This document shows, one piece after another, positions 1 to 9,478 of a stretch of 64,000 nt of DNA. A program made the translations under genes and the position numbers. The DNA lies in NCBI RefSeq assembly GCF_003048535.1, contig NZ_PIRQ01000005.1, forward strand, positions 1-64,000. The letters run 5' to 3'. The DNA is from Campylobacter concisus (GTDB taxonomy: Bacteria > Campylobacterota > Campylobacteria > Campylobacterales > Campylobacteraceae). The notes beneath the pieces are model-generated. The model did not search any database. It was not told the DNA's origin and saw only the letters and a program-made list of their open reading frames with translations. The number at the start of each line of letters is the position of its first letter. Position 1 is the first letter of the stretch.

Positions 1-305
1 ACTTTTAGTTTTATTTATTAGTTTGTCTAATCTATTATAAATTATAAAATAATAGACTGGCTCAATCGATCACTTGTTTAGATTTCAAAGATTGACTAAT
101 AGTTTAACAATTGTAAGTTAAAAGAACAACGATAAAAAGAAAAGGCTTTATTAACCAATGAAGTTAAAGGTGGTTTCTCGTTTCGTGAGCTGGAATTATA
201 TACGAGCAATACTTAAAGATAGTTGAAATAATTAGGGAATTTTAGAAAAATTTGTTTGTCACTTTAAAATTTTAAAGTATGTATTTTTATTATAGGTTTA
301 AGGGT
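1..305. other. Non-coding edge region
   Basis: This AT-rich stretch holds no convincing ORF. I could not match it to a tRNA or rRNA. It lies downstream of the minus-strand pseudopilin gene and may be a spacer or leader of something outside the window. The only clear structure is the 18-bp palindrome at 261-278. Confidence 0.4.
261..278 (-). terminator. AT-only palindrome after pseudopilin gene
   Basis: ACTTTAAAATTTTAAAGT is a perfect 18-bp palindrome 27 bases beyond the stop of the pseudopilin gene. It could end the minus-strand operon, but it has no GC-rich stem, so the call is weak. Confidence 0.3.
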
Positions 306-1007
306 TTAGTTTATATATGCGTATCCACTTCTTTTTTCTATATTTATAGAGGCTACATTGTTATTTTTATCTGTTAAAACTATCTTGCAATTGCCTTTCA
401 ATAGTCTTGAATAAGGCCTTTTTGCTCCTTTATTGTTAGTAACACTTACCACTCTCATAGGCCTACCTAATTCGTCAAAATCAATGGTTTGCATTTTGCC
501 TTTTCCGCAACTACCGACAAATTTAACTGATTTTATGCCATATTTTTTTTCAATATTTAAATCTATATTAATTTTATTGCAATAGGACTGAGGAATGCCT
601 CTCCAGCCCGCACTTAAAAATTTATTTGACTTTTGCGTATCGATGGCAACCTCTTCTTTGGAATTTAAGTTACCACTAAATTTATTACCACTACCTCTCT
701 TATCATAAAAAATACTATATTTCCAAGATTTAATCCCAGGCTCATCTACAGAGCACTCTTGCAAACTAGTGTCATTAATAGCTATCCCCCATCTCATTTT
801 AAACCAAAATTTTTCATTTTCTGAATGAACAAATTTATCATCTTGCATGGCAAGGTGTTGGGCGTATCTTATATGCGTTAGCATCTGTGTAGCTGCCTCT
901 CTGGCTCCGTTTATTTCTAGCCTTGGTATGATCATTGCTGCAAGTATGCCAACGGCAATAATTACAAAGATAAGCTCTATAACGGTAAAACCCTTATTTT
1001 TATGCAT
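306..1007 (-). CDS. Type II/IV pseudopilin-like protein
   Basis: This 233-residue protein begins with a classic class III prepilin leader: a short basic stretch (MHKNKG), cleavage before Phe7, Glu11 of the mature FTVIE motif, and a hydrophobic helix to about residue 28. A prepilin peptidase would remove the first six residues, and the helix would anchor the protein in the inner membrane or in a pseudopilus. The rest is a soluble globular part with several Cys (for example near residues 84, 142 and 166) that could form disulfides. It abuts the upstream membrane-protein gene with no gap, as the last gene of the mqnE operon. A role in DNA uptake or secretion is inference from the leader type. 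Confidence 0.75.
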   Translation of the reverse strand: MHKNKGFTVIELIFVIIAVGILAAMIIPRLEINGAREAATQMLTHIRYAQHLAMQDDKFVHSENEKFWFKMRWGIAINDTSLQECSVDEPGIKSWKYSIFYDKRGSGNKFSGNLNSKEEVAIDTQKSNKFLSAGWRGIPQSYCNKINIDLNIEKKYGIKSVKFVGSCGKGKMQTIDFDELGRPMRVVSVTNNKGAKRPYSRLLKGNCKIVLTDKNNNVASINIEKRSGYAYIN

Positions 1008-2225
1008 CTACTTACCTCTTACATCAAAATTTGCAATTACTTTTCCAATTTTTTCTATGCAAAATTTTGATTTTCCATCTAGATCGGCACTTACTAATAA
1101 ATTTTTAGACTCATCTCTTACATCTATACCATAAAATTTAAGTCTTAATGCAAGCTTTTTATTATCAGTGTATAAATCCTTAATTTCCGCTTCTTTTAAT
1201 TTGGCTGCAAGCTCTTTTACAACATCAAATTTATAGACAAAATGCTTTGTTGGATTATCTAAAAAAAGGTAAAAAATTTGATTAAATACAATCATCGACC
1301 AGTTTAGGGCCAGAAAAAGCATCACTAAGGTCGTACAAATTTTATAGCCTTTTCTAAATTTTGGCAATCTTACACGATACGAATTAAAAAAAACTCTTAC
1401 CATAAGTGGTGTTGCGATCACGCAAAATGGCAAGAACTGCTCAAGTTCCAGCCTTTGGCGCACTGAGACTATCATACAAAAGCAAAATGAGCAAATTGCG
1501 ATAAACCACAAAAGATCTTTTTTCTCTTTAACCCAAATTCTATAAATCGTATAGACAAAAAAGATAAAAATAAACGGCGAAAAAACAGCGGCAAAGATAC
1601 CAAAAGTATCGATAAAGTGCCCACTTGGCCTACCATTTGTATCAAAACCAAAAAAGTAAAGCGTGAGTAAAAACAAAATAGCACTTAGCCAAGCAAGAGG
1701 CGGCTTTCTTTTGTAAAGTGCAAATATAAAAAATCCTACGTAAAATATCAAAAAATCGCCATCTATAAAAAAAGAAAGACAAAAAAATGTTACAAATAAA
1801 ATTTTATTTTTAATATGGAAAAAGTATATACATAGAAGCGCCAGCATAACGCAAAGCCCAGCATTATTGACAATAAGAGCTGAAGCTATCGTGCCAGGAA
1901 GTAAGATAAAAAGCAATACCGCAATAAGTCTGTCAAACTCTAATTTAATGTAAAATTTGCTTACCTTATACATTAAAACGACGCTTATGACATGAAACGC
2001 GATCATCACAGATCTTAGAGCAAGATCTGTTTGACCAAAAATTTGAACGCTTAAGTTTAAAACATGGCTAAGAAAATTTTGTTTGTTAAAAAAAATTTCA
2101 GCTTCACTATAACTTATACTAAGAGAATTTGCCGTATAAAGTAAAAACATACAATCGATCAAACATATTAAAAATACGCTAAAAGCGACGTGATATCCAA
2201 CAAATTCTCTAAATTTATCTAGCAA
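1008..2225 (-). CDS. Polytopic membrane protein, GT-C glycosyltransferase-like
   Basis: A 405-residue protein with about ten hydrophobic segments through residue 330 and a soluble C-terminal tail. The N-terminal pattern (first TM, then SEAE near residues 41-44, an FGQTDLALRS stretch near 64-73 and a further TM) resembles PMT/GT39-type GT-C transferases, where an acidic pair in the first periplasmic loop is catalytic and FG-(D/S)-S-ELALR follows. Here the acidic pair is displaced or weak, so activity is uncertain. It probably sits in the inner membrane and would use a polyprenyl-linked sugar. It lies 9 bases after the phosphoribosyltransferase gene and directly before the pseudopilin, which hints that it might modify that protein. 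Confidence 0.55.
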   Translation of the reverse strand: MLDKFREFVGYHVAFSVFLICLIDCMFLLYTANSLSISYSEAEIFFNKQNFLSHVLNLSVQIFGQTDLALRSVMIAFHVISVVLMYKVSKFYIKLEFDRLIAVLLFILLPGTIASALIVNNAGLCVMLALLCIYFFHIKNKILFVTFFCLSFFIDGDFLIFYVGFFIFALYKRKPPLAWLSAILFLLTLYFFGFDTNGRPSGHFIDTFGIFAAVFSPFIFIFFVYTIYRIWVKEKKDLLWFIAICSFCFCMIVSVRQRLELEQFLPFCVIATPLMVRVFFNSYRVRLPKFRKGYKICTTLVMLFLALNWSMIVFNQIFYLFLDNPTKHFVYKFDVVKELAAKLKEAEIKDLYTDNKKLALRLKFYGIDVRDESKNLLVSADLDGKSKFCIEKIGKVIANFDVRGK

Positions 2226-2234
2226 AAATTTTCC

Positions 2235-2675
2235 TTAAATATGTATATCCCAAAAAAACTCGATCCAATCGTGAGCCTCTTTTACCTTAAATTCTGGCAA
2301 AAGCAGAGCTTTCTCTTTATAAAAGACGGTCGCTATTTTTATATCTAAATTTGGATAACGCTTAAGCAGTTCTCTTTTTATCTCGACCATGCTCTCACCA
2401 CTGTCGATGATGTCATCGACGAGCAAAATTTTAGTGTATTTGCTAAGATCTGGCACGTTAAAGATATTAATCGTATCAAGCTTATTTGTATCTTCATAAT
2501 GGATAGAATTTAGGGTAAATAAATTTCTATTATTAAGCGCAACAGCTAGCGAGTGGCCAAGCGTTAGACCGCCTCTTGCCACAGCTAGTATCACCTCTGG
2601 ATCAAACTCGTCTTTTATCTGTTTTGCCATCTTTTTAGTATCAACAGCAAATTCATCATAGCTATAAAATATCAT
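2235..2675 (-). CDS. Purine phosphoribosyltransferase (Gpt/Hpt-like)
   Basis: A 146-residue type I phosphoribosyltransferase. The PRPP-binding loop is visible as LLVDDIIDSGES near residues 85-96, preceded by the ARGG motif near 34-37. The length and C-terminal EFFWDIHI fit the xanthine/hypoxanthine/guanine family. It would convert an imported or recycled free purine base and PRPP into the nucleotide in the cytoplasm. It lies 12 bases downstream of a purine-type permease, so uptake and salvage appear coupled. The exact base preference cannot be read from the sequence. Confidence 0.8.
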   Translation of the reverse strand: MIFYSYDEFAVDTKKMAKQIKDEFDPEVILAVARGGLTLGHSLAVALNNRNLFTLNSIHYEDTNKLDTINIFNVPDLSKYTKILLVDDIIDSGESMVEIKRELLKRYPNLDIKIATVFYKEKALLLPEFKVKEAHDWIEFFWDIHI

Positions 2676-2687
2676 CTTTCATCCTTA

Positions 2688-3980
2688 TCAATGCACTAAA
2701 AATACGATAAAACTAATGAGCGCTAGCGCGACTACGCCTAAATTTATATCGCTAAATTCTCTCTTTATGAGCTTAACTATAACGTATGACATAAAGCCAA
2801 ATGCAAGGCCGTTTGTGATCGAATAAGTAAGCGGGATGAGCACAACTATGAAAAATGTCGCAACAGCAATGGCTGGATCTTTAAAATTTATACTAGCAAG
2901 CTCAGCAAACATAAGCACGCCAACCATCACAAGGATCGGATAAATGGCATTGCCAGGAATCGCTTTAAAAAGTGGCAACATAAATAATGTAAGTATAAAT
3001 AAAAGTCCGCAAAATACAGCCGTTAGACCAGTTCTACCGCCATCTTCTACACCGCTAGCACTCTCTACAAACGATGTGGTCGTACTTACACCTACTAGTG
3101 AGCCAGCTGCCGTAGCAATAGCGTCAGCTTCAAGAGTTTTTTCAAGTTTTACGACGCCATCTTTTTTGTTTTCATCAAAAATTCCAGCTCTCGTGCCTAC
3201 ACCAGCTAGTGTGCCTATCGAGTCAAAAAGATCGGTCACAAAAAATGTGATAACAACTGGCAGCAAGGCTAGACTAAGCGCGCCTTTTATGTCAAGCTCT
3301 AAAAATATCGGTGAGATAGAGGCTGGAGTTGAGAAAATTTCTGTTGGATGAGGAGCGATACCAAGCGCCCAAGCTATCACTGAAGTAGCAAGCACAGCTA
3401 GGATAAACGCGCCCTTTATCTTCCACGCCCAAAAGCAAATAACTAAAAATAGTCCTAAAACGCCAAGAAGTACGTTTGGATCTTTGAAATTTCCTATACC
3501 AACCAAAACTGAGTCGCTATTTACGATAAAGCCCATTTGCTGAAATGCCACAAAGCTGATAAAGGTGCCTATGCCAGCGCTTATAGCCCTTCTTAGATCA
3601 AGTGAGATGGATCTAATTATCCACATTCTAAAATTTGTAAAAGATAAGATAACAAATATCACGCCGCTTAAGAAAACAACGCCAAGAGCCGTTTGCCAAG
3701 GCACTTTCATACCGATGCAAAGACCAGATGTAAAATAAGCATTAAGTCCCATACCAACGCTCATAGCAACTGGTGTGTTTGCCCAAAGACCATTTAATAT
3801 CGTAGAAAATATGGTAATTAGCGCAGTTGCCGTGATGAGTGCCTCGTATGGCATACCAGTTTTGCTCATAACGATCGCATTTACCGGCACGATATACATC
3901 ATCGCCAAAAACGTCGTAAGACCTGCACCAAATTCCTGCTTCACACTCGTTTTGTTTTGTGCTAAGTCAAAAAATTTCAC
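2688..3980 (-). CDS. NCS2-family purine permease (AzgA/PbuG type)
   Basis: A 430-residue integral membrane protein with 12-14 hydrophobic segments. Family signatures include GLTTFLAMMYIVPVNA near the N-terminus, SVGMGLNAYFT, the TDLFDSIGTLAGVG stretch near residues 250-263 and TTSFVESASGVEDGGRTGLT near 300-320. These mark the AzgA/PbuG/GhxP branch, which brings adenine, guanine or hypoxanthine into the cell with protons. It sits between mqnE and the phosphoribosyltransferase with 12-base gaps on both sides, consistent with one purine-salvage transcription unit. The substrate is inferred from family and context. Confidence 0.85.
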   Translation of the reverse strand: MKFFDLAQNKTSVKQEFGAGLTTFLAMMYIVPVNAIVMSKTGMPYEALITATALITIFSTILNGLWANTPVAMSVGMGLNAYFTSGLCIGMKVPWQTALGVVFLSGVIFVILSFTNFRMWIIRSISLDLRRAISAGIGTFISFVAFQQMGFIVNSDSVLVGIGNFKDPNVLLGVLGLFLVICFWAWKIKGAFILAVLATSVIAWALGIAPHPTEIFSTPASISPIFLELDIKGALSLALLPVVITFFVTDLFDSIGTLAGVGTRAGIFDENKKDGVVKLEKTLEADAIATAAGSLVGVSTTTSFVESASGVEDGGRTGLTAVFCGLLFILTLFMLPLFKAIPGNAIYPILVMVGVLMFAELASINFKDPAIAVATFFIVVLIPLTYSITNGLAFGFMSYVIVKLIKREFSDINLGVVALALISFIVFLVH

Positions 3981-3992
3981 CCCAAGCTCCTT

Positions 3993-5054
3993 TTAGTAAA
4001 TTTTAAGTTCGTTATATAAGCTATCGCGCTCAACCGGCGTAAAACCAGATGTTTTAATAAGATCACAAAATGTCTTTAGTGTAACGCCGTTTGCGCTATT
4101 TGCACCAGCTGCACTTTGAATACTCTCTTTTTCTATCGTACCATCAAGATCATCAGCTCCAAATTCCTGAGCGATCATCGCTAAATTTAGCGTCGAAGTA
4201 GCCCAATAGGCCTTTATGTGTGGGATATTATCAAGCACCAAGCGAGATATCGCCATGGTCTTTAAAATTTCAGCTGATCCTAGAAATTTCACATCTTTTA
4301 AGTAGTTGTTTTCTCTTTGATAGACTAGTGGGATAAACGCGTTAAATCCGCCAGTTTTGTCCTGCAAGTCTCTGATCCTTAGCATGTGATCGATCCTATT
4401 TTCACGGCTTTCTATGTGGCCAAAAAGCATTGTTGCGTTGCTTTGTCTGCCTTTATCATGCCACATTTTGTGGATTTTGAGCCAGTTTTCGCTACTTACT
4501 TTGCCTTTGCAAATTTTAGCTCTGACCTCTTCATCAAAAATTTCAGCCCCGCCGCCTGGCATGCTATCGACGCCGTATTCGAGCATCTTCTCTATCACCT
4601 CATCATAGCTTAAGCCGTAATGTCTTGATAAAAAGTCGATCTCAGCTGCCGTCATCGCCTTTACGTGAAGCTCTGGATGAGCTGCCTTTATCTTTTTAAA
4701 AATTTCTAAATACCACTGCCAGCCACTTTTTGCGTTGTGAGCTGATACGATGTGTATCTCCTTTACGCCGTGGCTTACGCTCTCATCAACGATCTTTAAA
4801 ATTTCTTCGTGGCTCATTAAGTATGGATTTGGATTTTTTCTGTGAGCTGAAAATGCGCAAAATTTACAGATATCAGCACAGATATTTGTTGGATTGATAT
4901 GGCGATTTACATTAAAAAAGACCTTGTTGCCGTGCAGCTTTCTGCGCTTTTTGTCGGCAAATTTAGCCAAGGTAAAAAGATCAAGCTCATAAAGCGAAAA
5001 AGCCTCTTGCTTGCTTAATCTCTCGCCACTTTCTAGTTTTTGTAATAGATTCAT
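3993..5054 (-). CDS. mqnE: Aminodeoxyfutalosine synthase, radical SAM
   Basis: A 353-residue radical SAM enzyme of the futalosine menaquinone pathway. The iron-sulfur triad CADICKFC sits near residues 58-65 after NRHINPTN. SMPGGGAEIFDEEV and SNATMLFGHIE favour MqnE over MqnC. It joins a 3-carboxyvinyl-oxybenzoate precursor to S-adenosylmethionine to give aminodeoxyfutalosine, whose adenine is released later. That by-product gives a reason for the purine permease and phosphoribosyltransferase that follow. It is the first gene of the minus-strand operon, with a -10-like TATAAT at 5090-5095. Confidence 0.87.
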   Translation of the reverse strand: MNLLQKLESGERLSKQEAFSLYELDLFTLAKFADKKRRKLHGNKVFFNVNRHINPTNICADICKFCAFSAHRKNPNPYLMSHEEILKIVDESVSHGVKEIHIVSAHNAKSGWQWYLEIFKKIKAAHPELHVKAMTAAEIDFLSRHYGLSYDEVIEKMLEYGVDSMPGGGAEIFDEEVRAKICKGKVSSENWLKIHKMWHDKGRQSNATMLFGHIESRENRIDHMLRIRDLQDKTGGFNAFIPLVYQRENNYLKDVKFLGSAEILKTMAISRLVLDNIPHIKAYWATSTLNLAMIAQEFGADDLDGTIEKESIQSAAGANSANGVTLKTFCDLIKTSGFTPVERDSLYNELKIY

Positions 5055-5089
5055 TATTTGTATCGTCCTAAAGCTGAACTTAAGGCTTT

Positions 5090-5095
5090 ATTATA
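5090..5095 (-). promoter_or_regulatory. Putative -10 box of mqnE operon
   Basis: TATAAT on the minus strand lies 36 bases upstream of the mqnE start in the gap divergent from the glnD-like gene. It fits a sigma-70 -10 element with a short leader. Campylobacter promoters often lack a clear -35 box, and none is obvious here. Confidence 0.45.
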
Positions 5096-5167
5096 GGCAA
5101 ATAAAGCTTTGTTTTTGCAAAAATTATGTAACATTTGCCAAGATATTTTTAACAATGGAAACATTAA

Positions 5168-7663
5168 ATGCTGGCTGATAAAAGTACCAAATATAGCGAT
5201 AATTATTTAAAAATCAAAGAGAAATTTCTTGATTTTAAGGCAAATTTACCAAAACATTTTCAAAAAAATCAGGGTAGAAATTTTGCAAATTTTTTAGCCA
5301 AAGAATATGATGATTTTATAAAATCTTATTTAAATGAAACTATGCGAGATTTTTTTGATGATTTTGTGCCGCAAAATGACAGCTTTGCCTTTAGTGTTTT
5401 AGCTACTGGAAAATATGCCCAAACCTTACTTAGCGCAAATAGTGAGCTTGAAATTTTACTAGTTTATAAAAATTTAAAAGGCTATAACATAAAGAATTTC
5501 TTAAAAGAATTTAGCGAAATTTTAAGTAGCTCTGGAATAAATTTTTATATAAAAAGCGTTGAAATAGATGAAATTTTTACAAATTACAAAGACGATCTCA
5601 AATTTAAAAGCGAAACATCACAAGTCCGATATATCTGTGGTTCAAAAAGTCTCTACCGCTTAGTAAAAAGCGAGATCGTAAAATTAAAAGAATTTGATAA
5701 AAAAGCCTTTTTAAACTACCATTTAAAGGCATTTTTGCCGTTTTCTAGCATCAGCTACTTAGCCCAAGAGCCAAATTTAAAAAGTGGCTTTGGCGGGATA
5801 GATGAAATTTATCACCTAAACTGCATACTAAATTGCCTTGATAGCGACATTTCAGTTAGATCACAAGCCCTAAAAGTGATGAATGAAAAAGAGATCGCTA
5901 GCTTTAACCTAAATGTAGACTTTTTACTAAGCCTACTAACCACCTTAAATTTGACGCAAAATTCTGATACTTTTAGCGCTTCAAGCGTTGAGATCACGAC
6001 AAATTTCATGCAAACAAAGTCTAAAAAGCTTCAAGATAACGAAAGCGTTATCAGCCAAAAGATGCTAAGTTCGATGAACAATGTCGCCATTTATTCGAGG
6101 TTTATCGTCGCTTCTCTTTGCAGGCCATTTTTCAAAAGTGAGCTAAATTTTGATCAGAGAAAATTTGCAAGGCTAAAAAATGGCTTTTACGAGATAAATG
6201 GCGTTATTTACGTGCCACTTCATAAAAAGCCAGCTCTCATTGAAAATCTAATAACCGAGCTTTTAGAACTAAAAGATGTGGATTATAAATTTGATATAAG
6301 CGCGATCTTTTACATCAAGCGAGCCATCATCACAAAAAGTGGCTTAGAGCGCGCTATCAGCGAGTTTAAAAAGATATTTTTAAGAAAAAATTCCTACGCA
6401 ATTTTAAAGTCATTGCTCGATGCGCAAATGATACAAATTTTAATAAAGCCAATGGAACACATCAGCCAGCTAGCTCAGTACGACGGCTATCACGAATTTA
6501 CGGTCGATGAGCATAGTATTTTAAGTGTAAAATTTCTTGAAAATATAAAAGATAAATTTATAAAAAATCTCTATACCGAGCTTTGCTTGGAGGGCAAGAC
6601 GATGCTAAAGATCGTGACTTTAATGCACGACGTTGGCAAGGGGCTTGGTAAAGATCATGCAAATATCGGAGCAAATATCTTTAGAGCATACGCAAACAAG
6701 CTAAATTTAAGCCAAAAAGCCGTAAATATCGGCGTCATCTTGATAAAATACCACACGCTAATGAGCAACGTCTCAAATAGAGAAGACATTTATTCCCAAC
6801 GCGTTATATTTGCTTTTATCTCAAAGCTTGGCGACAAGCAGGTTTTAAAACTGCTTTACATCCTTAGCTACTGCGTGATAAATGCCACAAACGAGAGGCT
6901 CTATAACGCCTACACAGCAAAGCTTTTAAGGGAACTTTATGAAATTTCTCTTAGTGCATTTAGCGATGAAAATTTACTAGATGAAGCGACAAGGCGCGTA
7001 AAAAAAGAGCAGTCTATAAAACGAAATAGCGAGTTTTTGGCGCTTGAGTCAAACTTGCAAGATAAAATTTTTAAAATCACATCAAATCTTGTCTTTATAA
7101 AATATAGTGCGAGTGAAATCATAAATTTAAGCAAGGTCGCAGATAGCTTAGATGCGACAGAAATTTTTATAAATAACTCTAAAAATTTAAGCATTCAGAT
7201 TTATACAAAAAAGAGCCTAAATTTAAGCGCCCTGCTCTATGAATTTGCTAAATTTGACCTAGCATACATGGAAATTTTTGAGCTATTTGAGAAGAAATTT
7301 TATATCAGGCTTGATTTTAACCAAAATGTTAAAAAAGAGGAGCTTGAAAATACTAAAAATTTAGCTCTAAAATCCTTAAATAGCGAGGTTTTAAAAGAGC
7401 CTTTGAAACCAAATATTAACAAAGATGAGATAAACTTCGAACTAAATCACTCAAAAGATTACGCCAAACTTAGCATTAACGCAAAAGATCAGCGCGGACT
7501 AATGGCTTATGTGATGAGTGTTTTTGATAGGCTTCATTTTCAAGTCACGAGTGCTAGAATCCAAACGGTCAAAAATAGAACAAGAAATCTCTTTTTGATC
7601 GAGAAAAACGAGCGACTTGAGAGCAAGGGTGATGAGATATTAAATTTATTAATAAGCGAGTAA
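5168..7663 (+). CDS. glnD: GlnD-like HD/ACT protein with degenerate transferase motif
   Basis: An 831-residue protein with GlnD architecture. It has an N-terminal nucleotidyltransferase-like region (about 70-180), a central helical part, an HD phosphohydrolase domain (MHDVGKG near 487-493) and C-terminal ACT-like sequence (LSINAKDQRGLMAYVMSVFD onward). In canonical GlnD the first domain uridylylates PII and the HD domain removes UMP. The canonical G-(G/S)-x-GR...SD-(I/V)-D-L motif here reads GKY...SELEIL, so the catalytic Asp pair is replaced by Glu93 and Glu95. The HD motif is intact. Removal or signalling activity may survive while transfer is weak or lost. It precedes glmS by 3 bases. Confidence 0.7.
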   Translation: MLADKSTKYSDNYLKIKEKFLDFKANLPKHFQKNQGRNFANFLAKEYDDFIKSYLNETMRDFFDDFVPQNDSFAFSVLATGKYAQTLLSANSELEILLVYKNLKGYNIKNFLKEFSEILSSSGINFYIKSVEIDEIFTNYKDDLKFKSETSQVRYICGSKSLYRLVKSEIVKLKEFDKKAFLNYHLKAFLPFSSISYLAQEPNLKSGFGGIDEIYHLNCILNCLDSDISVRSQALKVMNEKEIASFNLNVDFLLSLLTTLNLTQNSDTFSASSVEITTNFMQTKSKKLQDNESVISQKMLSSMNNVAIYSRFIVASLCRPFFKSELNFDQRKFARLKNGFYEINGVIYVPLHKKPALIENLITELLELKDVDYKFDISAIFYIKRAIITKSGLERAISEFKKIFLRKNSYAILKSLLDAQMIQILIKPMEHISQLAQYDGYHEFTVDEHSILSVKFLENIKDKFIKNLYTELCLEGKTMLKIVTLMHDVGKGLGKDHANIGANIFRAYANKLNLSQKAVNIGVILIKYHTLMSNVSNREDIYSQRVIFAFISKLGDKQVLKLLYILSYCVINATNERLYNAYTAKLLRELYEISLSAFSDENLLDEATRRVKKEQSIKRNSEFLALESNLQDKIFKITSNLVFIKYSASEIINLSKVADSLDATEIFINNSKNLSIQIYTKKSLNLSALLYEFAKFDLAYMEIFELFEKKFYIRLDFNQNVKKEELENTKNLALKSLNSEVLKEPLKPNINKDEINFELNHSKDYAKLSINAKDQRGLMAYVMSVFDRLHFQVTSARIQTVKNRTRNLFLIEKNERLESKGDEILNLLISE

Positions 7664-7666
7664 AAA

Positions 7667-9478
7667 ATGTGTGGAATCGTAGGATACATCGGAAATAAAG
7701 AGAAAAAAGAGATCATACTGGGTGGACTTAAAGAGCTAGAATACCGTGGATATGATAGTGCTGGTATGGCTGTAATGAGTGACAACAAGATCGACTTTTT
7801 CAAAGCAGTTGGTAAGCTTGAAAATTTAGCCCTAAAAACAAAAGACTTTGCTTCAGAAGGCTTTGGTGTGGCAATAGGTCATACACGCTGGGCAACTCAC
7901 GGTAAGCCAACTGAGATAAACGCTCACCCACACCTTGGTGAGCACTCATTTGTCGTTCACAACGGCATCATCGAAAACTACAAAGAGCTTAAAGATGAAC
8001 TCGAAGCAAAAGGTGTGAAATTTGTAAGCCAGACTGATACTGAGGTGATCGTGCACCTTTTTGAAGAAATTTTAAAAGAGAAAAAAGACCCATTTAAAGC
8101 TTATGAGGCGACTATCGCAAAGCTAAGAGGTGCATACGCGACACTACTTATCACCAAAACTGCGCCTGATAAGATATTTTTTGCAAAAGACGCCGCTCCT
8201 ATGGCGATAGGAAAGAGTAATGAAAAAGAGCTATATTTTGCCTCATCTGACGCACCTTTAATTGGCAATGCAACAGAAGTAGCATACTTGGATGATAATA
8301 ACTACGGCTACGTGAGCCTTGATGAGATCGCTGTTTTTAAAGATGGTAAAAAAGCCAACATAACCTTTAACGCACTTCCAAAAGACAAAAGCTATGCCCA
8401 AAAAGAGGGCTATACATTTTTCATGGAGAAAGAAATTTACGAGCAAGGAGCAGTCGTATCTGAAACTATCATGGGCAGGGTTAAAAACCACAAAGTCACT
8501 CTTGAAAATTTAGACGATGAATACCTAAAAAGTATCGATGATGTCGTGCTTTGTGCGTGCGGTACGAGCTACCATGCAGCGCTAACCGCAAGTTATCTTT
8601 TTGAAAGACTTGCCAAAGTTAGAACAAAGGTCGAAGTGGCAAGTGAATTTAGATACAGAAAGCCTTATCTAAACAAAAACTCGCTCTTCATCGTAATCTC
8701 ACAAAGTGGTGAGACAGCCGACACTCTTGAAGCGCTTAGGATAGCAAAAGAGGCTGGGCTTAGAACGCTTGCGATTTGCAACGTCGATAACTCATCTATC
8801 GTTAGACTAGCTGACAATACGCTTTTAACTCGCGCTGGCATCGAAAAAGGTGTGGCAAGTACAAAGGCATTTGCAACGCAGATCATCGTGCTTTGGATGC
8901 TTGTGCTTCAAATGGCATCAGCAAAGGGATCTATCAGCAAAAAAGAGCTTGATCACGAGATCAAAACTCTTCTTCACATTCCACAAATTTTAAATATTAA
9001 TAACTCTCTTCAAGAGAAGCTTCACCGCCTAAGCAAGCATTATTTACACGGTCATGGCTTCTTCTTTATCGGCAGAGACATCTTTTATCCGCTAGCACTT
9101 GAAGGTGCGTTAAAACTTAAAGAAATTTCATATCTTCACGCCGAGGGCTATCCATCAGGCGAGATGAAGCACGGCCCTATCGCGCTTGCAGATGAGAAGC
9201 TATTTACGATCGCTTTAATGCCTCAAAATTTACTTTACGAAAAAACAAAGAGCAATGTAGAAGAGCTTGCTGCAAGAGATGCGTACATCCTAGCAATAAG
9301 CCCACTTGAGTTTGAGCTAAGCGATGACTACGTAAAAACAAGCGTTCAAGATCATTATATGAGCGAATTTTTTGAGATGATGCTTGTACTTCAGCTACTT
9401 GCACTTGAAATTTCTGTTAGACTTGGCAACAACGTCGATATGCCAAGAAATCTCGCAAAAAGCGTGACTGTCGAATAG
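7667..9478 (+). CDS. glmS: Glucosamine-6-phosphate synthase (isomerizing)
   Basis: A 603-residue enzyme of full family length. The N-terminal glutaminase domain starts MCGIVGYIG with the nucleophilic Cys2 and contains HTRWATHG and HNGIIENY. Two SIS domains follow (CGTSYHA near 291-297, SQSGETADT near 345, then EGYPSGEMKHGP near 490). The C-terminus MPRNLAKSVTVE is the hallmark end. It makes glucosamine-6-phosphate from fructose-6-phosphate and glutamine for peptidoglycan and LOS. The 3-base gap to the upstream glnD-like gene suggests co-transcription and leaves no room for a glmS ribozyme. Pairing with a nitrogen-sensing-type protein fits its use of glutamine. Confidence 0.97.
   Translation: MCGIVGYIGNKEKKEIILGGLKELEYRGYDSAGMAVMSDNKIDFFKAVGKLENLALKTKDFASEGFGVAIGHTRWATHGKPTEINAHPHLGEHSFVVHNGIIENYKELKDELEAKGVKFVSQTDTEVIVHLFEEILKEKKDPFKAYEATIAKLRGAYATLLITKTAPDKIFFAKDAAPMAIGKSNEKELYFASSDAPLIGNATEVAYLDDNNYGYVSLDEIAVFKDGKKANITFNALPKDKSYAQKEGYTFFMEKEIYEQGAVVSETIMGRVKNHKVTLENLDDEYLKSIDDVVLCACGTSYHAALTASYLFERLAKVRTKVEVASEFRYRKPYLNKNSLFIVISQSGETADTLEALRIAKEAGLRTLAICNVDNSSIVRLADNTLLTRAGIEKGVASTKAFATQIIVLWMLVLQMASAKGSISKKELDHEIKTLLHIPQILNINNSLQEKLHRLSKHYLHGHGFFFIGRDIFYPLALEGALKLKEISYLHAEGYPSGEMKHGPIALADEKLFTIALMPQNLLYEKTKSNVEELAARDAYILAISPLEFELSDDYVKTSVQDHYMSEFFEMMLVLQLLALEISVRLGNNVDMPRNLAKSVTVE

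Noticed and set aside
847-1134. 95-residue plus-strand ORF
   Set aside because: It is antisense to the pseudopilin and membrane-protein genes, with no RBS; the hydrophobic text mirrors the pilin helix.
7664-7666. glmS ribozyme
   Set aside because: Only three bases separate the upstream gene from glmS, so there is no room for the ribozyme.
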